Both the position numbers and the translations under genes were made by a program. Shown here piece by piece: positions 21,580 to 32,376 of a DNA stretch of 64,000 bases. The stretch spans positions 868,001-932,000 of the forward strand of contig JAHLEZ010000004.1 of NCBI GenBank assembly GCA_020726505.1, written 5' to 3'. This DNA comes from Leptodontidium sp. MPI-SDFR-AT-0119. Taxonomy: Eukaryota > Ascomycota > Leotiomycetes > Helotiales > Leptodontidiaceae. The notes beneath the pieces were generated by a model. That model ran no database searches, was not told the origin of the DNA, and saw only the letters and a program-made list of their open reading frames with translations. How positions within the stretch are numbered: the first letter of the stretch is position 1; every line of letters begins with the position of its first letter.

Positions 21580-23589
21580 ATGTCCAAAAACCAAGAACAA
21601 CTTTCTCCTCCAGCAACATGGCCTCCTGCCCATTTCGCCCATACCGGTGGCGACCTCAATGACTCCGACGCAGAGAGAGGTCTGTATCGTTACGAAATGA
21701 ACATGTCGCAGCAAAGTGTGGATTCCGCATTCTACTCCGCCTCTGTCTCTCGCGCACCATCTTCGAACGTCTCACTATTGCTACCCACCGGTAACGGGAA
21801 GGTCGATGAAAGCGCCAAGACGGCGCATGTCCCTGAACCTGTCGTCTCTCCTTTCAAGCACCGAATGATCCTCTTCCAGCTTTGGTTCAATACGTATAGA
21901 AAATTCTTCGCCTTCATAGTTCTGCTCAACCTCGTTGGTGTAATAATGGCGGCATTAGATCGATTTTCGTATGCTGAGAATCACCCCGGTGCTTTGGTAC
22001 TCGGCAATATCCTCGCCGCCATTCTGGTTCGAAATGAGTTGTTCGGCCGGTTTCTATACCTCATTGCTAATCACGGCCTGCGAGGTGTATGTTTCCATAC
22101 TCTCTGTTAATGAGGAAGTCGCTAAAAGAATCTTTGACAGTGGGCTCCAACATGCGTCAAGCTGGCAGTTGTATCAATACTCCAGCATCTAGGAGGAGTA
22201 CACTCGGGATGTGCTCTTTCCGGGACTGTGTAAGTCCCGACTCCTGTGTACCAATAGAGTGAATTAACATTGGATAGGTGGCTTGTGTACAACATTGTTA
22301 CCATCATACAGCATCACACACATTTGACTGTAATCGTAATGGGTATCCTCTGCTGCACATTCATGATCATATGTATTCTGAGTGCCATTCCATGGGTGCG
22401 CAAGTAAGTTACAAGTTTCCTGGTCGGGGTGTCAATGGCTGATTCTAGGTAGTAATCATCACAATATTTTTGAGCGATATCATCGCTTCATGGGATGGAT
22501 GGCTCTGGCAGTACGTATTTTTGGCCCGCCATGGAAACTATTCTGACAACTGCTAGGCCACTTGGAGCTTTGTCATTCTGGGTAATGTATATGATTACAA
22601 GAATAGGAAGTGGAGATCTGATGCACATTCCTTGATCAGCACACAAGAAGTCTGGTTCTCTATTTTCATGACAGTATTGTATGTTTTCCACCAATGAGAA
22701 GAAGACCACTGCTTACTTTTAGCAGTATCTTCGCCCCCTGGGTCACTGTCCGAGAAGTTCCAGTAGAAGTTGAAATCGTGAGCATTCTCCCAGCTTCCAA
22801 TAGAAATGTGCTAAGATATGATTTAGCCCTCGTCCAAAGTTGCCGTTCTCAAATTCAAACGCGGAATGCAGCAAGGTCTACTGGGCAGAATCGGCCGCTC
22901 AGCTGCCTTGGAGTACCATGCTTTTGGAATCATTAGCGAAGGAAAAAATTCCGGGTACCACTATATGGTCTGTGGTGTGCAGGGTGACTTTACTAAGAGT
23001 CTTGTGGCCAACCCACCTAAGGCAATATGGACCAGGGAGCTGAAATTCGGTATGCCTTTTCTAAATCTAAAGAGAAGCCAAAACGACTAATAAGTAATAG
23101 CTGGTCCTGGACACGCATCCGCAATGTTTAAGAGGGGAATTCGAATCTGTACCGGAACCGGTATAGGGGCAGCATTATCAACCTGCATTCAAAGTAAAGA
23201 CTGGCATGTCATCACTGAGCATTTCTTCCCCGGGACTGAGATTAATATTTTATCAGGTTCTTCATCTGGATAGGTTCAGACCAAGAGAAAACCTTCGGAC
23301 CAACGATTTCAAACCTGATCTACAAACACATCGAGCCCGAAAGGATGATTATCTGGGACACGAAAAAGCGCGGCGGTCGACCAGATACCATGCAGCTTCT
23401 TAGAGATACCTGGCATAGCTTTGGTGCAGAAGTTATCTTCATCACGTCCAACAAGCGAGGCAACGATGAGATGATGCAAGGCTGTCGAGCAGGTAAGGAT
23501 ATCTATTTAATCCATCGTTAGATCTTCAACCCTGTTAACCTCGATTATTAGCTGGCTTACACGCCTTTGGCACTTTGTGGGACTTTTAA
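21580..23589 (+). CDS. TmpA-like integral membrane protein (NRPS-like-enzyme transmembrane family)
   Basis: Ten exons: 21580-22086, 22141-22229, 22278-22403, 22453-22510, 22557-22678, 22723-22777, 22827-23049, 23101-23203, 23257-23492 and 23552-23589 (518 aa). An N-terminal polar region is followed by several membrane segments (LWFNTYRKFFAFIVLLNLVG; LGNILAAILVRNELFGRFLY; GGVHSGCALSGTVWLVY; VIVMGILCCTFMIICILSAI). A C-terminal reductase-like part has GPGHASAMFKRGIRICTGTG, FFIWIGSDQEKTFGPTI, ERMIIWDTKKRGGRPDT and a final HAFGTLWDF. This is the organisation of Aspergillus TmpA-type proteins, which are membrane flavoprotein-like regulators linked to conidiation signalling. The exact reaction is not known to me. 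The eighth intron (23204-23256) appears to use a GC donor. Confidence 0.82.
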
Positions 23590-26296
23590 TGGTTGGGGAT
23601 CTTAAATAGAGGGAGCAGGGATTGACAGAGGTCTTGGGTTCTTAGAGGTTGGGCAATATGATTGAAGTGAATATTTATATCATTGGGCACATTAGAAGTT
23701 ATAGATGGGGTAGGCGTTCAGAGATAGATAGGATAGCGACATAATGTAAAATCAATATACTTATATAATTGATCCATAGTCCTGTGACGATGGACCCAAG
23801 GGTTATAATAGCTAAGGGAATTTGGGGTTACGTAGAGACTGACTAAGAGCACCTTCAGTAAGGGTTTAAGAGGGATTTGTACACATTAAAAATGTTCTTC
23901 TCAAACCTTTTGAAATGTAAAATCTCTTTATTTCTTTTGTATACATCAATTATTCAAATTATTACCCCTTTCAGGAAAGAAAAAAGCAGAATCGAAGATG
24001 ATGAAGTCATGGGAGATAAAGCCGAATTGTTAGCTGGACGAAATGTTGTGCCGTTGTGCGGCAGGTTATGCTAACTCACCTACGTTCAATAGTTGCGCAA
24101 GTATTCTTTGGGCCTCAGTTGCTTGTAACGGAGAAGAACAGATACTTTGGGATGAAATAGAGCTGAGTTGAGAAACAGGATGATGTGCCACTTAGCGAAG
24201 AAGAGGGCGTAAAAAAGAAAGAAAAAAATTCAGATAGAAGCAGAAGGGCTGCAGAGTTAGTCGGAAAGCTAGGCTTTCCGGTAGTAGAGTTGGGGGACGG
24301 AACAGAACGCTGATCGGAGAGAGAAGAGAGCTTTAGGCTAGAAGAGCGGCGGCTGTTAGGTATGAGATAGGTTGATGAAACGAACGATACATCTCATTCA
24401 TCTGACTTACAATGATGAGTAATGTTGTCTTTTAATGTCTCGTGGGGCCAACACTCGACTCAATCATTCTTGCTTTTTGTGAGAATTTTCGTATCTGCCA
24501 ATCAAAAGGGGGCGAACGTGAGATGATATTCATATCATGAAGTGCAGCTGCTTCGCACCCAAGACTTCCCTCGGTACTTTTAGCTGGGCTCATGCTCGCC
24601 CTCAACTTTATTGTAAGTGTTCAAATCATCGTCAATATCACGATTTTAGAGAAGGATCTGAGCAACGTTAATCTACAGGAAATAACCAGCTATAATGTAC
24701 ATGAGAAATACACGTGGCCATCGAGATCATGGCATGGTGATCGTGGCGGTGTACAAAGTCGTTGTTTGGGGTAGAACAAGCAAGCCAGGTTTCTCCCAGA
24801 TGACGAAGTCTAAGACTGCACATAATCAAAGACGTGACGCGAATTTTCGTGGTTATTTCGCGCGGGAAATTATACCTGTACGCTGTTGTACAGCACATTG
24901 GAGGCCACCGAAGCTTGAAGACTTTAAACAACTGTTGAGAACAGTCGAGGCTCCCACCTCAAGAAATGTGAGCATGAAAGTGTATATTAGCTCTGATATT
25001 ACTGTCAAATGATATTTGTTACGCTAATCTGGTAGGGTAGTTTTGGAATGTAAATTCCAAAGCTTTCGCTTGCTGCGATCTTTTGTAGTGAACTTGATGT
25101 TATAGAATAATATTCTACAGGAAGATAATTCACCCTGTTCGAGTTGTTTGGGTCAGATAATTATTGATTCCCTTACGTTGCATCTTCATTTCATCAAGTC
25201 ACCATGTCCAACCAATCTCCTCGGTCAGCAATTAAGGTGTGGACAAAGCTTTTGTCATGACCAATTAGTTCATCTGTTGATTACCAGTGGAGTGCCTCTA
25301 TCCACCTGCATGAATCTTGGCAGCGATATGTGCCGGGTTCTTTTGATTCTTCGAATGTTCTTCCTGGGACTCTTTGACTTCTGGAAGGCACACCCCTGCT
25401 TCCGGTCAGCCATTCTTGACTCAGGTCAATGTGCTGTACGAGTGTGTGCCGTACGATTTCAAGACAACACGAGCAGAGATGAGAAGATTCTATGAAGTGT
25501 TCGGGTGGAAGATTAGAAGTATATCTCGGGATTAATCGATAGTGTTGATAAGGTAAGGCTCTTGGTCTAAAGCCGGGAGATTCAGTGTCTCTCCTAGAAT
25601 AGATACACTGGGGATCATTTATATTCCTGGGGTGCAGTAGTGAGCGACCAACTAACTTCCCTCGTGATACGCCTGTCAATTTCCGAAATGATCTCATTCT
25701 CTGTTTGTCACATCTAGCGAAGTTCAAAGGTAGCGTTAGGCTTTTAGATAAGTCCTTTTTCAACAAGGGTATCATTAATTGAAATGAATCATGAGATCTT
25801 ACACGTGTGGGAATGTCCCTTCTATATACTTGTCGTTTCAATAGCTGCAGCTTCTTTCACATCACACTGCATTGCATACGCAGTCAAAAAAAAAACCCCC
25901 CCCATCCACCTCAGAAAAAGGGGGCTGGCGCAAATGGGTCTCGCTTGTGGAACACACGCCAGCCGACATTCTCGCGGCACATCCGGATCTGTGGATCAGC
26001 CTTGGGCGTCAAATCAGTCCAATTTCCGAGTGCTCGGTCGCTGACCCGACAAGCTGCATCCCAGTGTTTTCTTCTCGTTTTGTACATGGGGTACCTTAAT
26101 GCACCTATATGACGGAAATGGGGAAGTCCACTGGTCCCCTTTCAGAATGGCTCCCGCCTTCTGCCCCATCCTTGGGAATGTCTTCCTTCAGTCAAGTTCA
26201 ACCTCTTCCTCTGGTTTCATCTTTTTTGGTTTTGTGTAGGAGGTCTTTTCATGTTGAGTTTGGTGTTGTACGATAATTGACGGTGTTTTTGGGAAG
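23590..26296. other. 2.7-kb gene-empty region with possible remnants
   Basis: No gene with clear structure. Short frames on both strands (24592-25012 +, 25281-25841 -, 25784-26112 +) lack domains. One possible remnant at 25205-25539 is listed separately. An A9-C7 junction tract is at about 25887-25903. The last ~150 bases are T-rich and lead into the gene at 26297. Confidence 0.45.
25205..25539 (+). pseudogene. Possible degenerate coding remnant
   Basis: An ATG at 25205 opens MSNQSPRSAIKVWTKLLS and then a stop. The same frame continues with SIHLHESWQRYVPGSFDSS to a second stop. A further frame reads VNVLYECVPYDFK, then TTRAEMRRFYEVFGWKIRSI, ending at 25539. The last part recalls glyoxalase/VOC sequences (E-M-x-x-FY-x-x-x-FGW). 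No valid donor/acceptor set joins the pieces cleanly. It is reported only as a possible decayed gene. Confidence 0.2.
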
Positions 26297-27546
26297 ATGT
26301 TGCCTCGTTCGCTCCTTTATATGATTTTGGCCTATACGGCTCCTTGCATGGGACTTGTCACACCCACAAACACGGCATCGGAATTTCAGAAGGTCCAGGT
26401 TGGATCGCCTTTTACTATTTCCTGGTCGGGTGCGACAGGAGACGTGACGATTGCGTTATTACTTGCCTCTGGCACCACGGTCGTTACCATCGGGAGTATG
26501 GATTGTTGGAACCCTGGATTCTGTAACACGGACTGATTGCTTTTCTAGGCGCCTTAACAGGAACCTCATATGTTTGGACACCACCAGCATTATCAACGAC
26601 AGACACATACAGTCTACAATTTGTAGATTCGACCCTCGTGACGAGCAAGTCGGTGAGCTTCAATTTCAGCGAAGATTCAGTAGAAGCAGCCCGAGATGCA
26701 TCTAGTTCACAGGTCAGTTAGCTCTCATGTGTTCCGCACGCTGGACAGTTGTTCATGTGTCACAAAGCTAATTTCTGAGTTGAAACACAGTTACCGAGCA
26801 CGACCCGTTCCACATCTTTGACGAGCATTCGATCTCAAACCTCGAGCACGAGTTCAGTCAGCAGGTCGACAATGAGCTCCATTCTATCTTTCTCCACAGT
26901 AGATTCTCAAATACCTACTTCATCAAGTACTGCCAGTTCAGCTCCCACAGTGACCCCGTCTACACAAGAGAGAGGCCTTTCAGCAGGTGCCAAGGCCGGA
27001 ATCAGCATTGGCGTAATAATTGGGGTTCTGCTCATAATTTGCCTTGTGGTGCTGGCTTTTTGGATAGGAAGACGGTCTGCCCGAAATTCTCAGATGAATG
27101 ACCACCGCGACACGAATGACATGGAGGGCGGCGGCAGTGGTCGAGGATGGTATGGCTGGGAGAAACCAAAGCATGACCCGGGGAGTACTGGAAGCAAGAA
27201 CAACTTGTTGAAGAGGCATGGAGATGGGAGGAGCTCGCGGATGGGCACAATGATGACTGATGGAAGGAGTTCGAGAATGGATACGGCGACATTTACCGAT
27301 GGGAGGAGTTCCAGGTTAGACACGATGACAATGACGGATGGACGAGACTCGAGAATGGACACGATAACGCCAACGCCAATGTCGCCATTAGCGATGTCAC
27401 CAGTAGATGGAAGGACATCCCGAGTCAGTGTGCTTTCTGATGGAAGGACATCGAGAATTGGGCGGTTTGAGTTTGAAGATTCGACTGATGTGAGGGGGTT
27501 CAGTGGAGGAATTCGGATTGTAGAGATGGAAGATTTCAAGATTTGA
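26297..27546 (+). CDS. Ser/Thr-rich single-pass membrane protein with cytoplasmic DGR-SR repeats
   Basis: Exons 26297-26495, 26549-26712 and 26791-27546 give 372 aa in phase. There is an N-terminal signal peptide (MLPRSLLYMILAYTAPCMG). An ~85-residue Ig-like module follows with VQVGSPFTISWSGATGDVTI and TGTSYVWTPPALSTTDTYSL, resembling the Kre9/Knh1-like N-terminal domain of fungal surface proteins. Next comes a Ser/Thr-rich stalk (likely O-mannosylated), then a membrane segment (AGISIGVIIGVLLIICLVVL) ending in the basic FWIGRRSAR. The ~160-residue cytoplasmic tail carries six DGR-[S/D/T]-SR units. The overall plan is that of a wall-stress sensor or mucin-like receptor. Function is inferred from architecture only. 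Confidence 0.78.
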
Positions 27547-28186
27547 CGTCCGCTACACGATTACGATGATGATTAACGATTATAATTTCCTTAATCTAAT
27601 GAATACCCTTTGAATTGATAACGGTACTCGAGGAACTGGCGTCCTTGATGTGTCACATCAGCACGTGATCGGGACAAAAGAGTCGAGAATTTGCAATTCA
27701 CTGCTCGTTTTGCCATTCACTTGCTATCCCTATTAATAAAGCCAATGACCTGTTACAAATATGCCCAAGTAGGTATAATACTTGCCACTCTGAACTGGCG
27801 TTCACACAACACCAAGCCAATGGCTGCAGAGGCAAGCGACCTGAAACGCAAGTTGGGATTGTTGCTACCAAGAGGATGTTGTTTCTTTACTGTCGTGACA
27901 TCAGTTAGGGGCTACGATTTTTTCCCGTATATGTTGCCTTTTAGCTTTCTACCATTCATGTCGGCGTGAGTAGCAGTGAATCAAACTTGGAAGGTCTGTA
28001 CGGTAAAAGCTCGGCACAACAGTTCTATCACGCCCTTCTTATTTTAATGCCTCAAAATCTTCTCGCACGCCCTTTGGGGTGACTAATGGGAATAAGGTCA
28101 ATACGCAAGCATTTCTAAGAACAAATTTTTTATAAGTATGTCTATGTCTCTCTCCGTTTTCCAAGTTCTATCAGCGTCTACTAAAT
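27547..28186. other. Intergenic region, no supported gene
   Basis: This is the 3' flank of the Ser/Thr-rich gene and the upstream region of the GNAT gene, with pyrimidine-rich sequence just before 28187. Nothing else is seen. Confidence 0.45.
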
Positions 28187-29013
28187 ATGGCCTTCGCAAA
28201 ACCTCAAGTCCACCTCATCCCATGGGATTTCACTTCTCCCGAACATGTGAAACGACTAGTCCAGCAACGAATTGCTTGCGGCTGGGACTCTGAAGCAGTA
28301 GAAAGCTGGATACCTAAACAAGAGACCGGGAACTTGAACCTCCAATGGATTGTAATTTCCACCATTCTGTTCTGCTTTCTCGGCTCACATCTTCAAGGTC
28401 CTCTCAGATACCGACTTAGAGAAAGATGACAAACTCCTCAAACACACCTCCGCCTATTCCTTAGAGAGTAATCCTCTTCTCGACACCGCTGTCTCGTACG
28501 GTGGGAAACACCGATCTATCCCCATGCCGCAGCAAACCTTCATCCCTGTCGGTCACATCTGTCTCGGTCCCGCTCCATCCTACTATGACGATGCGAAAGA
28601 GCCTTTTGCGGAGGGTTCATATTGGATCTCAAATTTCTACGTCTCTCGTGCTTTGCAATCCAGCGGACTTGGTAGAGCGGCAATGGATACTGCGGAGAGG
28701 ATCGCCACTTCAGAGCCTTTGAACGCGAGGATGCTGGGGCTGAATGCTATCAATAAGGTGGATGTTGGGTGTGAGGAGAAATATGAGGCCTTGAAGTTGC
28801 CGATTCCACCTGTAAGTCGATTGCCTTGTTGGTTAATCTGCTGTGCAGGGTAAAGGTATTTATTAACTTCCGATTCAGTTTTCTAACCAGGGATGGTATG
28901 AGAGGAGGGGCTATGTGGTGTATATGGATATCCCAAAGGCTTTTTCGAAGACCGATTCAACAGGAAAGGCTTGGTACTGGGATGCTGTATGTTTGAAGAA
29001 GAAGATTGCTTAG
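28187..29013 (+). CDS. GNAT-family N-acetyltransferase
   Basis: Exons 28187-28351, 28398-28811 and 28879-29013 give 237 aa in phase. The sequence has the GNAT layout: the N-terminal beta-alpha segment (VHLIPWDFTSPEHVKRLVQQ), a central strand FIPVGHICLGP, then WISNFYVSRALQSSGLGRAA. The last is motif A, where the Q-x-x-G-x-G/A acetyl-CoA phosphate loop appears as SSGLGRAA. The C-terminal GWYERRGYVVYMD motif B tyrosine strand completes the fold. The acceptor substrate cannot be read from the sequence. It lies between two Ser/Thr-rich membrane protein genes with no sign of a shared pathway. Confidence 0.85.
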
Positions 29014-29594
29014 ATGTAAAGGTTATGCTGGGCTGAGATGGAAAGAATTTCGAAGTGATTGGATGTCTTTTCTGCAGGTGGACCGAATAATGTTTAATGG
29101 AGACAGTTCGGTGCTTTATTCTTTTCATGGCATTCCCTTGCTGCATTTCTAGATGTTTAAATTTCGAGAAGCAAAGCGTCGTCTCGCCTCTTATCTCTCG
29201 GGTTTCCCCAACATTCCGCTTTTTGGGGGCGGGGAGAAAGCTCTCTTCCAATGACACCAAGAGGCTTGCATGAAGGCTTATTCCAACCGACATGATAAGC
29301 TTATATTTTCCATGTGGTTGCATCCGTCCAGCACATCGCATGTGAAGCCTGCTGTGTTACCCAACGATAAGAAATATTGGTCGATGGGCTCTTGGGGCGT
29401 GATGTTCTAGAACAGAGAGTGCAGATTGATGAATAAGTGGAGTGATAAATGAGGCTGCGTGCCCATCCTTCGATTTTACTGCACTTTCGTCGCTTCAGAG
29501 TTTTTTTTCGACTTTCATCCGGTTCCGGATTACTTCATGAGCCTAGCAAGGAAAAAGAGGAATACGATGAGGAGCTTGCCGAACTGGATCGAAG
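29014..29594. other. Intergenic region, no confident gene
   Basis: A short frame (29449-29643) and the overlapping reading LPNWIEDVNDNPSGRYW (about 29574-29624, another frame) look weakly coding. They may be 5' exons of the downstream Ser/Thr-rich gene or remnants. No start or splice set could be fixed. Confidence 0.35.
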
Positions 29595-30698
29595 ATGTCA
29601 ACGACAACCCAAGTGGTCGTTATTGGGACAACTGAAGCTGTAAGGCTGGCTCAACATGCCAAGGGACGCGGTTTGAGAACGGTAAAATCTTGCTGATTTT
29701 TACCATTTAGGAAATAACTTCAACAGTCGGAGGAGACTCCTCGGAGGTGACTGGAATAAGTTCCGCAGTTGATACATCTGTTACTTCCATCAGTACCATC
29801 ACTGTGATTCCACTGCCAGTCACCTCAAACTCGACTTCAGTATCCTCAACTCTCCTTTCAACCACGACCAGAATATCGAGTTCGCTGCAGCAGTCCTCTT
29901 CGTCAAGCTCTGCCAGGTCATCTTCGAGTACCACATCATCTTCCGCACTTCCAAGCAGCACTTCGAGCAGTAGCACAACAAGTTCCAGCACAAGCACAAG
30001 CAGTACCCCTGTGTCAACATCTTCAACTACGCTGTTCTCATCATCACCTAGTAAGAATCTTTTGCTTTGAATTCCCTCCAGTGCACTCACTTCCTGGTCG
30101 TTAGCGAGCTCAACATCCTCTCGTATTCCAAGCCTTCCTCCAACATCTTCGCTCATTCCAGCAGTAATCATCATACCATCTATCTCGACCTCATCATGGC
30201 TACCATCATCATCTTCCAATGTGCAGTACTTGTCAACTCCGTCAACAAGTACCCCCGCCAACCACACCCAGCTCCACTTCAGTTACCCCACCCACCGCCC
30301 TAACAATCTCAAGCCAAGGCGCGCCCACAACCCTCCCAACCCTCACCGCGAGCCCCAAATCAGGCCTTGGCACTGGCGAAAAAGTCGGCATAGGGATCGG
30401 CGCTTCTGTCGGAGCTCTCTTTATCATCAGCCTCATATTCTTGGCATATAGGTTCGGAAGGCGGATAGCTAAGGAGGGGGAAATGGCGGGAAATGAAGAG
30501 CTTGGGGCTGGACGCATCAATAATCAGGAAACGCAAGGTTATGAGCCCTTGACTGTGGAGGAGAAAATGGAGTTGGATAGGAGGAGGAGAGCGTCGGAGT
30601 TAGAGGGCGGAATGATGGCCGTTGAGATGGATGGTGGGGAACGTGCGGAGCTGGAGACTAGGAGGAGGATGGCGAGGGATCTTTATGAGATTGGATAG
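29595..30698 (+). CDS. Ser/Thr-rich single-pass membrane protein, 5' end and one splice uncertain
   Basis: A working model uses 29595-29639, 29711-30050, 30105-30248 and 30283-30698 (314 aa, phases agree). The first part is almost pure Ser/Thr (stalk), followed by TPPTALTISSQGAPTTLPTL, a membrane segment (GIGIGASVGALFIISLIFLAYRF) with the following GRR stop-transfer, and a charged cytoplasmic tail rich in Glu/Arg (VEEKMELDRRRRASELEGG). The model lacks a signal peptide, so upstream exons are missing or lost. The last intron would be only 34 bp, shorter than usual, so a frameshift is an alternative. The architecture is similar to the protein at 26297, which suggests related surface-sensor roles or an old duplication. 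Confidence 0.55.
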
Positions 30699-31366
30699 AG
30701 AAGCAGCTGTGTCGAGGGGGGACAGGGGGGGATTTCGAATTGATGAGGGTAATGGAGATGAGAACTTGGTACAAGAAAACTGAAGTTCAGTGAATTTGAC
30801 AAAGTTCACAGGCCATCTCTTTTCGTTTAAATTATCACTTTAGCTCTCTAAAAGGGCTTTTGAGGAGTCCAGGAATTGTTTCTAAATATCTCCTGCATTT
30901 TGGCTGTAGTTGCTTAGCAGGGTTCCGATATTCCACTTCACAGCCCATGCAAATAAGCGAGGTCGATGTAAACAAACAAGTAGAAATTGACCATCTTACA
31001 TTTGCTTTATTCTCGTGAAGCGTCAAGGTACGTTAAAAGTCCGAGATAGTTCAATTTACAATTTTCACCGTCGAGCGGCTCAACAAGGCTGATTCTGACG
31101 ACCCCGCCACACCCATGCACACACCTTCTGTTCCGACTGGATATCAAGATCCTTGGCTACGCCCAAACGGATTCCACCCCCAACAAAGCCGCCAATTAAA
31201 ATCCCATAGACAAGCCACTTCACCCTTTCCTGATGCGGTTGCTTTATCATCATCACAAGACAATCGCACACGAAACGTGCTACTGAAGATACGGAGTTGT
31301 AATCTCGTCAACTTGTCATCCCTTACCATCGACCACACCACTATCTGGAGAGGCTAGATAGAATCT
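30699..31366. other. Intergenic region, no supported gene
   Basis: This holds the 3' flank of the Ser/Thr-rich gene and the upstream region of the small membrane protein. Small frames on both strands have no recognisable domain. Confidence 0.45.
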
Positions 31367-31963
31367 ATGGGAAGAGTGAATATCATGGAACTTTCTCCGT
31401 ACTCGAAAAGCGAGCATAAAGAACATGACAGTCCTTCAATCTCGGCCTCACCCCTCTCCCCATCATCTGATTTATCTTCATCTTCAAATGCCTCATCCGG
31501 ACGGAATAATGTCCTACCAAACATGCGCAACTTCCTCTCATCACAAACACAGACCAAGCCCATCATTCTAGGATCCGAAAACACATCTCGAAACACCTCA
31601 TCAAGCAATGTACCCCGACAAAGAACGGCTTGGCGAACGCTTCTCGACCCACGGCCGTTCACCGAATTCATGGCTCTGAATTTCGGTATGATGGGCGGGC
31701 TCAGTCTCACTGGTAGTTCTATTGGAGGTATAATAGCTGGTGCGGGCTTGGGGTTAGTTTTCGGGTTGGGTGCGGCAGGTGTGGTTGCTGTGGGGTGGGA
31801 GTTGTGTTCACCTGGAAGGGGGAGAGAGGGGGAGGGCTCTGGCGGCGATAAGGGGGAGAATAGCAGCAAAGAGATCCAGGAGTGGGAAATGGGAGACATC
31901 GAACTTGATGATCTTGGTAAAAGCGATGGAGGGAAAGGTAAATCTGTGGGAGGCGGTGAATAG
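31367..31963 (+). CDS. Hypothetical glycine-rich membrane protein
   Basis: Single-exon 198-aa frame. A Ser-rich polar N-terminal half (PSISASPLSPSSDLSSSSNA) contains a WRTLLDPRPFTEFMALNFG segment. This leads into a long hydrophobic glycine-zipper stretch (GSSIGGIIAGAGLGLVFGLG) long enough for one or two membrane helices. The tail is acidic/Gly-rich and cytoplasmic-looking. I do not recognise the family; fungal proteins of this type are usually annotated as hypothetical. The start could also be the second Met (31385). The composition is consistent and no introns are needed, so it is probably a real gene. Confidence 0.6.
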   Translation: MGRVNIMELSPYSKSEHKEHDSPSISASPLSPSSDLSSSSNASSGRNNVLPNMRNFLSSQTQTKPIILGSENTSRNTSSSNVPRQRTAWRTLLDPRPFTEFMALNFGMMGGLSLTGSSIGGIIAGAGLGLVFGLGAAGVVAVGWELCSPGRGREGEGSGGDKGENSSKEIQEWEMGDIELDDLGKSDGGKGKSVGGGE

Positions 31964-32376
31964 GCGCTGGGGTGGCAGTGGGTGATTCCACGGGGTTAGA
32001 GCGGGATTGAAGAAGCTCGAGGTCCCGAAACCTCCAATGCGTAGTGCGAAATTAATAATTACGAACGAAAATAAAGCTAATGCTTCTTCAGACGTGTTGT
32101 CGATAAAGATCCTTTTTACCAGTAGCTATCAGTCAAGTATATTCTCATAGGTTTGGAGTTCTTGCACCCCCCCCTTTTTTTTTAAGCGAGCCTGTTGAAA
32201 TACTCAACATTCGGGACTGACACCTGTGGACTGTCACATTTGAAGTAAAGGTAAATGATATGAAAACAACGAGTTATATTGATTATTTATCTAGAGGAAA
32301 TGGACGTCACGAAAGCCTCTCTCTAGCTCACGCCTCAGTGATACAAAGTTGTTCCTCTTAAACTCTACCCTGAAAT
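31964..32376. other. Convergent intergenic region
   Basis: 3' flanks of the small membrane protein (+) and the unknown protein (-). It contains a C8-T9 homopolymer junction at about 32167-32184. No gene is seen. Confidence 0.5.

Noticed and set aside
25281..25841. Minus-strand 186-codon open frame
   Set aside because: No domain, Arg/Ser-rich shadow composition, and a plus-strand remnant overlaps it.
29707..30267. Minus-strand acidic Val/Glu/Asp-rich frame
   Set aside because: It is the antisense shadow of the Ser/Thr-rich stalk coding sequence.
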